From NCBI GenBank assembly GCA_963702995.1, contig OY969783.1, positions 6,138,001 through 6,202,000 on the forward strand: DNA of 64,000 bases. Direction: 5' to 3'. Position 1 is the first letter of the stretch. Every line of letters begins with the position of its first letter. Below, in pieces: positions 46,648 through 55,099 of this stretch. Below the pieces are notes generated by a model. The model worked only from the letters and a program-made list of their open reading frames with translations. It did no database searches and was not told the origin of the DNA. The translations under genes were made by a program, and so were the position numbers. The stretch comes from MFD04580-c1 sp963702995. Lineage in GTDB: Bacteria; Planctomycetota; Phycisphaerae; Tepidisphaerales; Tepidisphaeraceae.

Positions 46648-48289
46648 ACCCGACGACGGCATCCGCCTGTTTCGACTGGCCGGCGGCGTAAGCGTAGGCC
46701 TCCTGGGTGATGATAGGCGTCTTTTTGAAATTCTCGGTTGGCGGGGGAGAGGCGGTCCCCCATTCCAGGCCGGCGGCGCCCCATGGGTTCGGGCCGGCGA
46801 TCGCGCCGTACTTGAGAGACCAGAGCAGGTAGCCGAGCGGGAGCAGGTAGCCCACCGCAAGGATCGACGCGCCGGCGGAGCTCATCACGTTAAGCGTCTG
46901 GAACTCGGCGGCGTAGGCGTAGTAACGGCGGGGCATGCCGAGGTACCCGAGGATGAACTGCGGAAAGAACGTCAAGTTGAACCCGAGGAAGATGAGCCAC
47001 GCCGAGACTTTCCCCATCGCTTCGGGGTACATGCGCCCGGTCATCTTCGGCCACCAGAAGTGGATGCCCCCCATGTAGGCCATGATCGTCCCGCCGACCA
47101 TAATGTAATGAAAATGGGCGATAACGAAGTACGTGTCGGTCACGTGGATATCGATGGCGAGCGACGCGAGAAAGAGCCCCGTCAGCCCGCCAAGCGTAAA
47201 GAGGCCGATGAAGCCGAGGGCGTAGAGCATCGGCGTTTGCAGCGCGATTGATCCCTTGTAGAGCGTGGCGGTCCAGTTGAAAACTTTGATTGCCGACGGC
47301 ACTGCGACCAGGAAGCTTAAAAACGAGAAGATCAGGCTCGCGTAGACGCTCTGCCCGCTGACGAACATGTGGTGCCCCCAGACCAGGAAAGAGAGGATCG
47401 CGATCGTGACGCTCGCCCAGGCGACGGCGGTGTAGCCGAAGATTCGCTTTCGGGCGAAGCATGCGATCAACTCGCTGATCACCGCCATCCCCGGCAGCAG
47501 CATGATGTAAACGGCGGGGTGGCTGTAGAACCAGAAGAGGTGCTGAAAGAGGATCGGGTCGCCCCCGTTGGCGGCGTCGAAAATCCCGACATGAAAGACG
47601 CGATCGACGGCCACCAGGATCAGCGTGATCGCCAGCACCGGCGTTCCGAGCACCATGATGACGCTCGTGGCGTACATCGACCAGATGAACAGCGGCAGGC
47701 GCGACCAGGTCATCCCCGGAGCGCGCATCGTGTGGACCGTCACGATGAAGTTCAGCCCCGTGAAGATCGACGAGAACCCGGCCAGGAAGATGCCGATCAC
47801 CGTCGCCGAGACCCAAGAATTGGAGTAGACGCTGCTGTAGGGGGTGTAAAACGTCCATCCCGTATCGACGCCCCCTTCCAGCAGGGCGAACATCGCGAGG
47901 GCGGCGCCGGCCATCAGAAAGTACCAGCTCGCCAGGTTCAGCCGCGGGAAGGCGAGGTCGCGGGCGCCGATCATGAGCGGGACGAGGAAGTTCCCCAGCG
48001 TCGTCGGGATCGACGGGATCAGGAAGAAAAAGACCATGATTACGCCATGCGCGGTGAAAAGGCGGTTGTAGGTTTCCGCCTTCACCAGGTCGCCCTGAGG
48101 CGTCATCAGTTCCAGACGCATCAGCGTGGCGGCCGCCCCGCCAATCAGGAAGAAAACAGTGATCGAGATCATGTAAAGGATCGCGATCCGCTTGTGGTCG
48201 AGCGTCAGCAGCCAACTGCGAATGTCATACCCGCGGTTGAGGTAGGTCGGCCGGTCGTGGAGGGCGGGAAGATAGGCGGCGGTTGTCAT
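46646..48289 (-). CDS. coxA: Cytochrome c oxidase subunit I, A2-type heme-copper oxidase
   Basis: 547 residues from ATG 48289, with AGGA seven bases upstream. Catalytic subunit with twelve membrane helices that reduces O2 at the heme-copper centre and pumps protons. The first helix has LLTLDHKRIAILYM. The Cu-binding helix reads FWFYSHPAVYIMLLPGM. The YSHP motif with no Glu after the Pro marks the A2 subclass, in which a Tyr-Ser pair replaces the E278 of A1 enzymes. LVWGHHMF supplies the two His ligands, and IAHFHYIMVGG the heme ligands. Same operon as a cytochrome c-fused subunit II, so a caa3 oxidase. Confidence 0.97.
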   Translation of the reverse strand: MTTAAYLPALHDRPTYLNRGYDIRSWLLTLDHKRIAILYMISITVFFLIGGAAATLMRLELMTPQGDLVKAETYNRLFTAHGVIMVFFFLIPSIPTTLGNFLVPLMIGARDLAFPRLNLASWYFLMAGAALAMFALLEGGVDTGWTFYTPYSSVYSNSWVSATVIGIFLAGFSSIFTGLNFIVTVHTMRAPGMTWSRLPLFIWSMYATSVIMVLGTPVLAITLILVAVDRVFHVGIFDAANGGDPILFQHLFWFYSHPAVYIMLLPGMAVISELIACFARKRIFGYTAVAWASVTIAILSFLVWGHHMFVSGQSVYASLIFSFLSFLVAVPSAIKVFNWTATLYKGSIALQTPMLYALGFIGLFTLGGLTGLFLASLAIDIHVTDTYFVIAHFHYIMVGGTIMAYMGGIHFWWPKMTGRMYPEAMGKVSAWLIFLGFNLTFFPQFILGYLGMPRRYYAYAAEFQTLNVMSSAGASILAVGYLLPLGYLLWSLKYGAIAGPNPWGAAGLEWGTASPPPTENFKKTPIITQEAYAYAAGQSKQADAVVG

Positions 48290-48356
48290 AGCGTGATCCT
48301 TCAACGCGGCCGGCAGGCCGTTCAACCCGCCGACGGGCCGCTGATCCGGCCAGGGC

Positions 48357-49423
48357 CTATCGCTTCCTTGGGTCCGAGTTCGTGCTCGAATAATCCGCGG
48401 GCGGGGGGTTAAATTCCTGCATCTTGACCCCCGGATCCATCTCCCGCCCGTCGATCCCGCGGGCCGCCCCAACGCCGATCGACTTGATGTACGCGATCAG
48501 GCCCAGAAGCTGGTCTTCGTTCAGTTGGCCCTGGAAGCTGGGCATCAGGTCCGACGGGTAGGGCTGCCCGTCGGCGCGGACCGCGATCTTGCGCGCGGAT
48601 AAAGGATTGACTCGCGGATGTAATCCTCCTGCACGAGCGGGATCACCTCTTCCCGATCGCCAACGCGCACCTTGTGGTCGCGGCTGCCGTATAACCCCGC
48701 CAGGGACGGGCCGTGCGCCGCATGGCATTGGGCACACCCATACGCCTTGGTGAAAAGTTCCCAGCCGGCAACCGCCGGCGGCGTCTCCGATGGAGGCGTC
48801 GCCTGCAACCACGCCTGATAATCCGCCTGCGTTTTGACGTGGACGACGCCGATCATCCCGGAGTGCTGTGCGCCGCAATACTCGGCGCAGAACAGGTGAT
48901 AGTCGCCCGGCCGCGTGGCTTGGAACCACTCGAAGCTATAGCGCCCCGGAACCACATCCTGCTTGGTGCGGAAGGCGGGGACGTAGAACGAATGAATCGC
49001 ATCCTGGCTGGTCATCACCAGCTTGACCGGCTTACCGACGGGGACCGTCAGCTCGTTGATCTCGCGGCGGCCGTCGGAATGCTGGGCTTTCCACATCCAC
49101 TGCTTGGCGACGATGTTGATCTCGCTCGCGCTTTCCGGCGCATGCGTCTCAAAGAAAAAGAGCCGCGCCCCCCAGCCGAACATTACGAGCGTGATCAACA
49201 GTGGAATGACAGTCCATGCGACTTCAAGCCGAATGTCGCTACGGGTCGCCTCGGGGGGCTCTTCGGAGGTGCGGCGATACCGGAGCGAGAAATAGACGAC
49301 CAGAACGAAGACCAGCGTCGTGAAGAAGACCGTGACGGCGCAGAGGAAAAAATAGAGATGATCGACGCGGCCGGCGAGGGTCGAGGCGCTGTCGGGCAAG
49401 AGCTTGAAGTCGCGGCTGATCAT
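48357..49423 (-). CDS. coxB: Cytochrome c oxidase subunit II with fused cytochrome c domain (frameshift)
   Basis: About 355 residues. Two N-terminal helices (HLYFFLCAVTVFFTTLVFVL and VIPLLITLVMFGWGARLFFF) anchor a periplasmic CuA domain with His144, Cys179, Cys183 and His187 (CAEYCGAQHSGM). A C-terminal heme c domain follows with CAQCH (Cys230-His234) and heme Met ligand region DLMPSFQGQLNEDQL. The frame breaks near 48597 after ESILYPRA, continuing in the next frame as KIAVRADGQPYPSDLM; one base appears missing. Receives electrons from ActE/ActA. ATG overlaps the sco stop by four bases. Confidence 0.93.
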
Positions 49424-50316
49424 CGGATGAGGCCGCCTGCGCGACGATCGCGCCGAATGTTGAGAAAGATGAACGACCCCAACGCAAGGACCGTCAGCAA
49501 CCCGGCCACTCGAATGATATTGGTGACCACGAGCGTGTATTTCCCGGAGTGCGGGTCATACTTGAAGCAGTAGAGGACCGCCTGCTCGGTCTTCGTCGCC
49601 GTGCGGCCGCCCGAGGCCTCCATCAGGGCGAACTTGATGTCGCGCGGCGCATAGTCCACCCCGAAGAAGTATCGCGAAACTTTCCCCTCCGGCGTCAGGA
49701 TGATCAGCCCGCTCGAATGAATGAACTGCTTGTTCGCCGCATCCCAGGCGTAGTGGAACCCGACGGTCTCCGTCAATTTGGTGATCGACGGGGACGTGCC
49801 GGTCAGGAAGTGCCACCCCAGTTCAGCCCCCGGACGCGAATATGAGGCGAGGTACGTCGCCTTTTTCTCGGCGGCCAGGGCGGGCGTTTCGGACGGGTCG
49901 AAGCTGACGGTGATGACGTCGTACCCCTGCCCGATATCCAGGCCGATCGCCTTTACCGTCCGCAGGAGTTCGTTGAGCACCAGCGTGCACAGCATCGGGC
50001 AGCGGTAGTAGACCAGCGTAAGGATGACCGGGCGGCCGTGGCCGAGATAGTCGCCAAGGCGAACCTCCCTGCCGGATTCATCGGTAAAGACCAGCTCCCC
50101 CGGCAGCTTCGCACCCATCTTCTGGGTGATGCCGACATCGGCCAGGATGGGCGGCTTGCCGACGACGACCGGTTCGCTTGCGAACGGCGTCGCCGCGCCG
50201 GCGAAAGCTGTCCGCGCGGCGGAGGCCGAGAACGCGAGACAGGCCAGCGCCATCGCGATACCGCGCACCGTCGCGACGGGCCTCCGGCTCGACCTCAGTC
50301 GTTCGCGGAGTTTCAC
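49420..50316 (-). CDS. SCO1/SenC family copper chaperone
   Basis: 298 residues. Signal peptide near residues 1-40. The thioredoxin-like domain binds copper through Cys106 and Cys110 (YYRCPMLC) and His200 (QFIHSSG), delivering it to CuA of coxB. A C-terminal membrane helix (VTNIIRVAGLLTVLALGSFI) makes it a membrane-anchored form longer than the standard Sco. ATG overlaps the stop of the preceding gene, and its stop overlaps coxB, so translation is coupled through the whole unit. Confidence 0.93.
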   Translation of the reverse strand: MKLRERLRSSRRPVATVRGIAMALACLAFSASAARTAFAGAATPFASEPVVVGKPPILADVGITQKMGAKLPGELVFTDESGREVRLGDYLGHGRPVILTLVYYRCPMLCTLVLNELLRTVKAIGLDIGQGYDVITVSFDPSETPALAAEKKATYLASYSRPGAELGWHFLTGTSPSITKLTETVGFHYAWDAANKQFIHSSGLIILTPEGKVSRYFFGVDYAPRDIKFALMEASGGRTATKTEQAVLYCFKYDPHSGKYTLVVTNIIRVAGLLTVLALGSFIFLNIRRDRRAGGLIR

Positions 50317-50798
50317 GGCATCCCTCCGCCTGAGTGAGTTGACGGACTGGCTTGGGTCGAAGCGGCAATGGTCGCGCCGACCCGCCGTAAGGCGTCTTGG
50401 GGTATCTCAGAGGCTCCGGTCCGGCGGTCCACCGCGAAACCGGCGCGCTCCAGAGAGTTGTATTGGGCGGCTTTCAAAGCCTGGAGGTCGGACCAGTCGG
50501 TGCTTTCGTGGCCGCGGGAGGGTTGAAGCCGCGGCTCGGCCGCCAGTGGCCGCGCTTTCCAAATGGACGGCCCGGAGCGGGCGGCGTCTCTCTCCGTCGC
50601 CCGATCCTCCATCTCCCTCATCCCGAACCAGACGACAAGGTGGATGACGGCGATCGCGACGACAAAGCACGTGGCGAACCAGACGAAACTCCTGATGCGG
50701 ACGTCGCGGAACTCGTGGCCGCGAGCCACTTCCTCGGCGCCCGCGGCACTGACCGTGACGCCGAACTGGCCGGCCTGGGTTGATCTGGTAGGGTTCAT
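50313..50798 (-). CDS. Single-span membrane protein of the ActF-Sco junction
   Basis: 161 residues from ATG 50798, which overlaps the ActF stop as ATGA. One membrane helix (FVWFATCFVVAIAVIHLVVWF, first 20 residues shown as FVWFATCFVVAIAVIHLVVW), then a soluble periplasmic segment with REMEDRATERDA, PRLQPSRGHESTDWSDLQAL and EIPQDALRRVGATI. Its position between ActF and Sco and its coupled translation suggest an accessory subunit of the respiratory complex. No catalytic motif is visible and I cannot assign a function. Confidence 0.65.
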   Translation of the reverse strand: MNPTRSTQAGQFGVTVSAAGAEEVARGHEFRDVRIRSFVWFATCFVVAIAVIHLVVWFGMREMEDRATERDAARSGPSIWKARPLAAEPRLQPSRGHESTDWSDLQALKAAQYNSLERAGFAVDRRTGASEIPQDALRRVGATIAASTQASPSTHSGGGMP

Positions 50799-52189
50799 CG
50801 GCCCCCTCCGTTCGCCACGCTCCAACGCGGGCCTTCAGGGGCCGGGGCGCCGTCCGCGTGGCTGCCGCCGTGCCGCGTGGCCGGCGGCGGATCGGGCAAC
50901 AGCGGCACGCCCCGTCTGATGAGGGATCGAAGCTGCCAGATGAAGAATGCGACCCACAGGCCGCCGATCCCCAGCGGCGCGAGGTAGTTCGCGAAGTTCG
51001 TGAGGCTGTGCCAGAGGGTGGGCGACACGCCGCCGCGCTTCCCCGTGCTGGGGAAGATGACCCAGAACAGATCGACCTGCCGCATCACCAGGATGAACAC
51101 CGCCAGCGTCGCCAGCCAGCCGCCGCGGCGTTTGAGTGCCCGGGAGAGCAACGCGGCGAACGGCAACCCCCAATGCAGCACGACCAGCCCAAGGGCAATG
51201 TACTCCCATCCTTCGCGCAGCCGGGGGACGTAATAGACCGCCTCATCCGGCAGGTTCCCGGACCAGATGATCAGGAACTGAGAGAAGGCCATATAGGCCC
51301 ACAGGATCGTGAAGGTGAGCAGGAGGTTCCCCAGGTCCTGGAAGTCGGAGGCGACAACGCGCACGCCCGCCCGCGCCTCGGCCGCCGTCGGCGGGGCACG
51401 CCCTGGCTCGAGCGGGCCGGGCCGCTCCGGCGGCGTCAGGTTGGCGGCCGCTACCCAACGTGAAAGCGCCCACAGAGCCATCGTCAGGACCGCAAAAGCC
51501 GACAACCCCTGCCCGACAATGAACAGCAGCCCGAAGATCGTCGAGTACCAGCGCGGTTCCAGGCTCATCACCCAGTCGATCGCCGCGAGCGAGACAACCA
51601 CGCCGTAAATCAGCATCCCCGGCCCGCTGATCGCCTTCGCCCGAAGCTCAATCCCGCGATGGTCGAGCGGGGCTTGATCGCCCGTCAGGCGACGCCGGCC
51701 CAGAAGGGCCGCCAGGAGGCCCAGAACGACGAAATACCCGATCGAAAAGAGCGTGAACCGCGTCGGGTTCATCCACTTCGCCTGATGCGTCAGCACGGCG
51801 TCGCCTTCAACTTCCGCCGGCCGAGCCCAGGGATAATTGACGTGAAGGCCGAAGAGCAGCGGTACGAACAACAGCCCCATCAAGCCGATGCCGTGCGCCC
51901 CGCATTCGGCGAGGGGCCGGATCGCCCAACCCCAGCGGCCGCCGACGAGATTGTGCAGCATCAGGATCGCCAGGCACCCGGCGCTGACACCGAACCAGAG
52001 GACAAACGCCATCAGGTACGCGGGAAAGAAATGCAGCGGCGTGAAGAAAGCGGTCGCCGCGCAGATGACGAAGCACACGGCGCCAATCACCAACGCGATC
52101 AGGCCGGCGCGGGCGAGCGCGGCGTCGGCCAGCGGGCCGGTGTCAGGGGGCGAGGTTGCAAAGGGGCGATCAGACATAGCGACGTTCAT
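50795..52189 (-). CDS. actF: Alternative complex III membrane subunit ActF
   Basis: 464 residues with about ten membrane helices, a paralogue of ActC/NrfD. Diagnostic stretches: PLHFFPAYLMAFVLWFGVSA, HQAKWMNPTRFTLFSIGYFV, GVVVSLAAIDWVMSLEPRWY and YMAFSQFLIIWSGNLPDEA. Together with ActC it forms the membrane core of the quinol-oxidising complex and may contribute to proton movement. Last act gene of the set, coupled to the downstream small membrane protein. Confidence 0.92.
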   Translation of the reverse strand: MNVAMSDRPFATSPPDTGPLADAALARAGLIALVIGAVCFVICAATAFFTPLHFFPAYLMAFVLWFGVSAGCLAILMLHNLVGGRWGWAIRPLAECGAHGIGLMGLLFVPLLFGLHVNYPWARPAEVEGDAVLTHQAKWMNPTRFTLFSIGYFVVLGLLAALLGRRRLTGDQAPLDHRGIELRAKAISGPGMLIYGVVVSLAAIDWVMSLEPRWYSTIFGLLFIVGQGLSAFAVLTMALWALSRWVAAANLTPPERPGPLEPGRAPPTAAEARAGVRVVASDFQDLGNLLLTFTILWAYMAFSQFLIIWSGNLPDEAVYYVPRLREGWEYIALGLVVLHWGLPFAALLSRALKRRGGWLATLAVFILVMRQVDLFWVIFPSTGKRGGVSPTLWHSLTNFANYLAPLGIGGLWVAFFIWQLRSLIRRGVPLLPDPPPATRHGGSHADGAPAPEGPRWSVANGGGR

Positions 52190-52240
52190 TTAGGGTCGGC
52201 CGCGGCGCCAAGCCCGCAACGGGCCAGTTCTTCAGCTTCT

Positions 52241-52942
52241 CTAGCTTCCGGTCCGGACGGCGCTCCCGGTCGGCGGCATCGCCGACGGCTCGATTTTGCC
52301 CGGCGGCTGTGCCGCCTGAAGAGCCTTCACGTAGACGACAATCGCCCACCGATCCTCCGGCGCGACGCGGTCGCCATAGCCGTACATCGCCCCCAGGCCG
52401 TTCGAAATCACGTCGAAGTAGTGCGACGGGGGCGCGGACTGAAGGAAGACTTCGCGGTCATACCGGGGGCGACTTCGCCTCGCATCTTCCGCGATCGGAA
52501 TGAACGCGGGCGGCGCGGTGAACCCCCTCTGGACGATCATGCCGTCGCCGTGGCCGGAATACCCATGACAGACTGCGCAATAGATGTTGTAACGCTCCTG
52601 GCCGCGACGGATTCGCCGCTCCAGCGCCGCGCCCGAGGTTGGGAAATCATCCGGGAAGCCGCCCGAAGCGCCGGGCATCATGGCGGCCGGCACACCCTGG
52701 CCCGACCTGTCCGCCGGCGCGACACTCCGTGCGACTGTCCCAGGCACGAGCGGCCGCGCCGAGGCGCCGTCAACATAGAAAGAACTGGCATCCTGCGGTT
52801 TGTGCTTGGGCTGGTTGTACATGTCGCGGTCCTGCAGGTCGCAGCCGGCCGCCAAAAGACCGAAGGCAATCACGAGCGCGCCGGACTGGCGGCCGCGACG
52901 GGCGGCGAATGCCATGAGAATGTGCGAACGAGACGGTCCCAT
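52241..52942 (-). CDS. actE: Alternative complex III monoheme cytochrome c ActE
   Basis: 233 residues. Lipoprotein signal with AAGC and then the family motif DMYNQPKHKP. One heme c site, CAVCHG, near residue 117, followed by GYSGHGDGMIVQRGF and a C-terminal GYGDRVAPEDRWAIVVYVKAL. It is thought to hand electrons from ActA to downstream acceptors such as the cytochrome c domain of coxB. Start may be Met10. Gap to actD 13 bases. Confidence 0.92.
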   Translation of the reverse strand: MGPSRSHILMAFAARRGRQSGALVIAFGLLAAGCDLQDRDMYNQPKHKPQDASSFYVDGASARPLVPGTVARSVAPADRSGQGVPAAMMPGASGGFPDDFPTSGAALERRIRRGQERYNIYCAVCHGYSGHGDGMIVQRGFTAPPAFIPIAEDARRSRPRYDREVFLQSAPPSHYFDVISNGLGAMYGYGDRVAPEDRWAIVVYVKALQAAQPPGKIEPSAMPPTGSAVRTGS

Positions 52943-52955
52943 ACTCGGCTTGCCG

Positions 52956-53522
52956 TTACCTCGGCACCTCGTGAACGATCAATGCATCGGCCGACTCAAG
53001 CTCGCGGCGGGTGGCGGCCAGGTCGAACCGAGGGTCCGCACTCTCGACGCAGAGGAAAAACCCATCGCGCGACGCCCGGGCGAAGCGCTTCACGTTAAAC
53101 ACCGGGTGGTACGGCTGCGGCAGCCGGTTCAGGAGCAGCATTCCGAATACCGCGGTGAGAGAAGCGCCGAGGATGGTGAGCTCGAAGGTGATCGGGATGA
53201 ACGCCGGCCAACTGTTGTAGGGGCGGCCGCCGACGTTGATCGGGTAGTCCACCACGGCGGTGTACCACTGCATGAAGAAGCCGGTCAGCCCGCCGAGGAG
53301 GCCGCCGATCAGCACGATCAATGGCACGAACGTTGGCCGCGTGCCGATCGCCTCCGCCAGCCCGTGAACCGGGAAGGGCGTATAGGCGTCCACACGCCGG
53401 TAGCCGGCGGCATGGATCCGATGGGCCGCCGCGATAAGCGACTCCTCGCGATCGAACTCCGCCAGAAGGCCGTAGAGATCCGACGGCGTCAAGTGAGATT
53501 GTGCGGGCGAAGCGGAGGTCAT
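52956..53522 (-). CDS. actD: Alternative complex III subunit ActD (DUF3341)
   Basis: 188 residues from ATG 53522 (MTSASPAQ), preferred over an upstream Met because it matches the normal ActD start. DLYGLLAEFDREESLIAAAH and DAYTPFPVHGLAEAIG are characteristic. Two central helices (LIVLIGGLLGGLTGFFMQWY and ITFELTILGASLTAVFGMLL) and a C-terminal FFLCVESADPRFD complete the family. Structural membrane subunit bridging ActB and ActF. Confidence 0.93.
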   Translation of the reverse strand: MTSASPAQSHLTPSDLYGLLAEFDREESLIAAAHRIHAAGYRRVDAYTPFPVHGLAEAIGTRPTFVPLIVLIGGLLGGLTGFFMQWYTAVVDYPINVGGRPYNSWPAFIPITFELTILGASLTAVFGMLLLNRLPQPYHPVFNVKRFARASRDGFFLCVESADPRFDLAATRRELESADALIVHEVPR

Positions 53523-53632
53523 GGCACTGCAAAGCTTTCGGTTAAATCGCCGCGGCCGGGCTCGAACCGGGCGGCCCAGACGCGGCGTCCGGGTCACCCT
53601 GTAACGGAACAGGCCGGGTCGCCTCGTTGGGC

Positions 53633-55099
53633 CTAGCGGGCGGCCGCCTCGTCGATCGCCGCCGAATCGGTGCTCGCCCGCTTCGAGCCCATCGTGTTAT
53701 GAGCCAACTCCCGCATCTCGGCGATTGAGATCGCCGGCAGCAGGCGGAGAAAGAGCAGGAAGAGGAACAGGAAGACCCCGAGCGTACCGATAAAGGTCAT
53801 CCAGTCCCACTTGGTCCCGGCGTACATCCCCCAACTGCTGGGGAGGAAATCGCGATGCAGGCTGGTGACGACAATGACGTACCGTTCCAGCCACATGCCG
53901 CAATTGACGATCAGCGAGAGCGCGAACAGCGCGGCGACGCTCCGGCGGATCGGGCCGATCCAAAGGAGTTGCACGCAGAAGATGTTGCAGAACATCAGCA
54001 CCCAGAACGCCCACGCCTTGGGCCCGTCGATCCGGGTGTGCAGATGGATCGCCTGTTCGAACGCGTTGCCGCTGTACCACCCCATGAAGATCTCCATCAT
54101 GTAGCCGTAGCCGACGATGCTCCCCGTCGTCAGCATGAGCAGCGCCATGGCGTTAAGGTGGCGCATCGTGATGAATTCCTGCAAGCCATAGAACAGCCGC
54201 ATCGGGATCGCCAGCGTCAGCACCATGGCGAAACCAGACAAAATCGCTCCCGCCACGAAGTAGGGAGGGAAGATCGTCGAGTGCCAGCCGGGGACGATGC
54301 CGATCGTGAAGTCGAAGCTGACGACGGTATGCACCGACACGACCAGCGGCGTCGCCAGCCCTGCCAGCAGGATGTATGCCGCCTGATACCGCTGCCAGTG
54401 CCGCGCCGAGCCGCGCCATCCGAGCGCGAAAATGCCATACACGAGAGCGGCCGCCCGGTTCTCCGCCCGATCGCGAAGCGTCGCCAAATCCGGGATCAAT
54501 CCCACGTACCAGAACAACAGCGACACCGTCGCGTACGTCCCGACGGCGAAGACGTCCCACACCAGCGGGCTGCGCCATTGCGGCCAGAGGCCCATCGTGT
54601 TCGGGTAGGGGGTCAGCCAGTAGAAGAGCCAGATCCGGCCGAGGTGCAGGAGTGGGAACATCCCGGCGCAGGCGACGGCGAAGAGGGTCATCGCTTCGGC
54701 GAAGCGGTTGATGCTTGTCCGCCAATCCTGGCGAAGCAGGAGCAGGATGGCCGAGATCAGTGTGCCCGCGTGCCCGATCCCGACCCACCAGACGAAGTTG
54801 ACAATGGCGAACCCCCACATCACAGGCCGATCGATCCCCCAGACGCCGACGCCCTTGAAGAGCAGCCAGAAAACGGCCGTCATGAACATCCCGACCCCGG
54901 CCGCCCCGACACCGAAGCCGACGACCCAGAAAGTCGGCGTCCGCCGCGTCAGGACGATGCGGCTGATCCGGTCCGTCACCGAGCGGTACGTATGCTCGCC
55001 GGCGAGGAACGGGAGCGAGGTCGCGTCCCGCGCACCGCTGGCGCCATCGCGGCCGGAGCGCGCGCTACCCGGTGCGGCCAGTGGCGACGGCGCCGTCAT
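53633..55099 (-). CDS. actC: Alternative complex III membrane subunit ActC (NrfD-like)
   Basis: 488 residues, about ten helices. Membrane quinol-binding subunit. Features: WVVGFGVGAAGVGMFMTAVF, MWGFAIVNFVWWVGIGHAGT, FAVACAGMFPLLHLGRIWLF, FDFTIGIVPGWHSTIFPPYF and MALLMLTTGSIVGYGYMMEI. ATG overlaps actB by four bases. Its gene order with actB, actD, actE and actF matches the Rhodothermus-type cluster. Confidence 0.94.
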   Translation of the reverse strand: MTAPSPLAAPGSARSGRDGASGARDATSLPFLAGEHTYRSVTDRISRIVLTRRTPTFWVVGFGVGAAGVGMFMTAVFWLLFKGVGVWGIDRPVMWGFAIVNFVWWVGIGHAGTLISAILLLLRQDWRTSINRFAEAMTLFAVACAGMFPLLHLGRIWLFYWLTPYPNTMGLWPQWRSPLVWDVFAVGTYATVSLLFWYVGLIPDLATLRDRAENRAAALVYGIFALGWRGSARHWQRYQAAYILLAGLATPLVVSVHTVVSFDFTIGIVPGWHSTIFPPYFVAGAILSGFAMVLTLAIPMRLFYGLQEFITMRHLNAMALLMLTTGSIVGYGYMMEIFMGWYSGNAFEQAIHLHTRIDGPKAWAFWVLMFCNIFCVQLLWIGPIRRSVAALFALSLIVNCGMWLERYVIVVTSLHRDFLPSSWGMYAGTKWDWMTFIGTLGVFLFLFLLFLRLLPAISIAEMRELAHNTMGSKRASTDSAAIDEAAAR

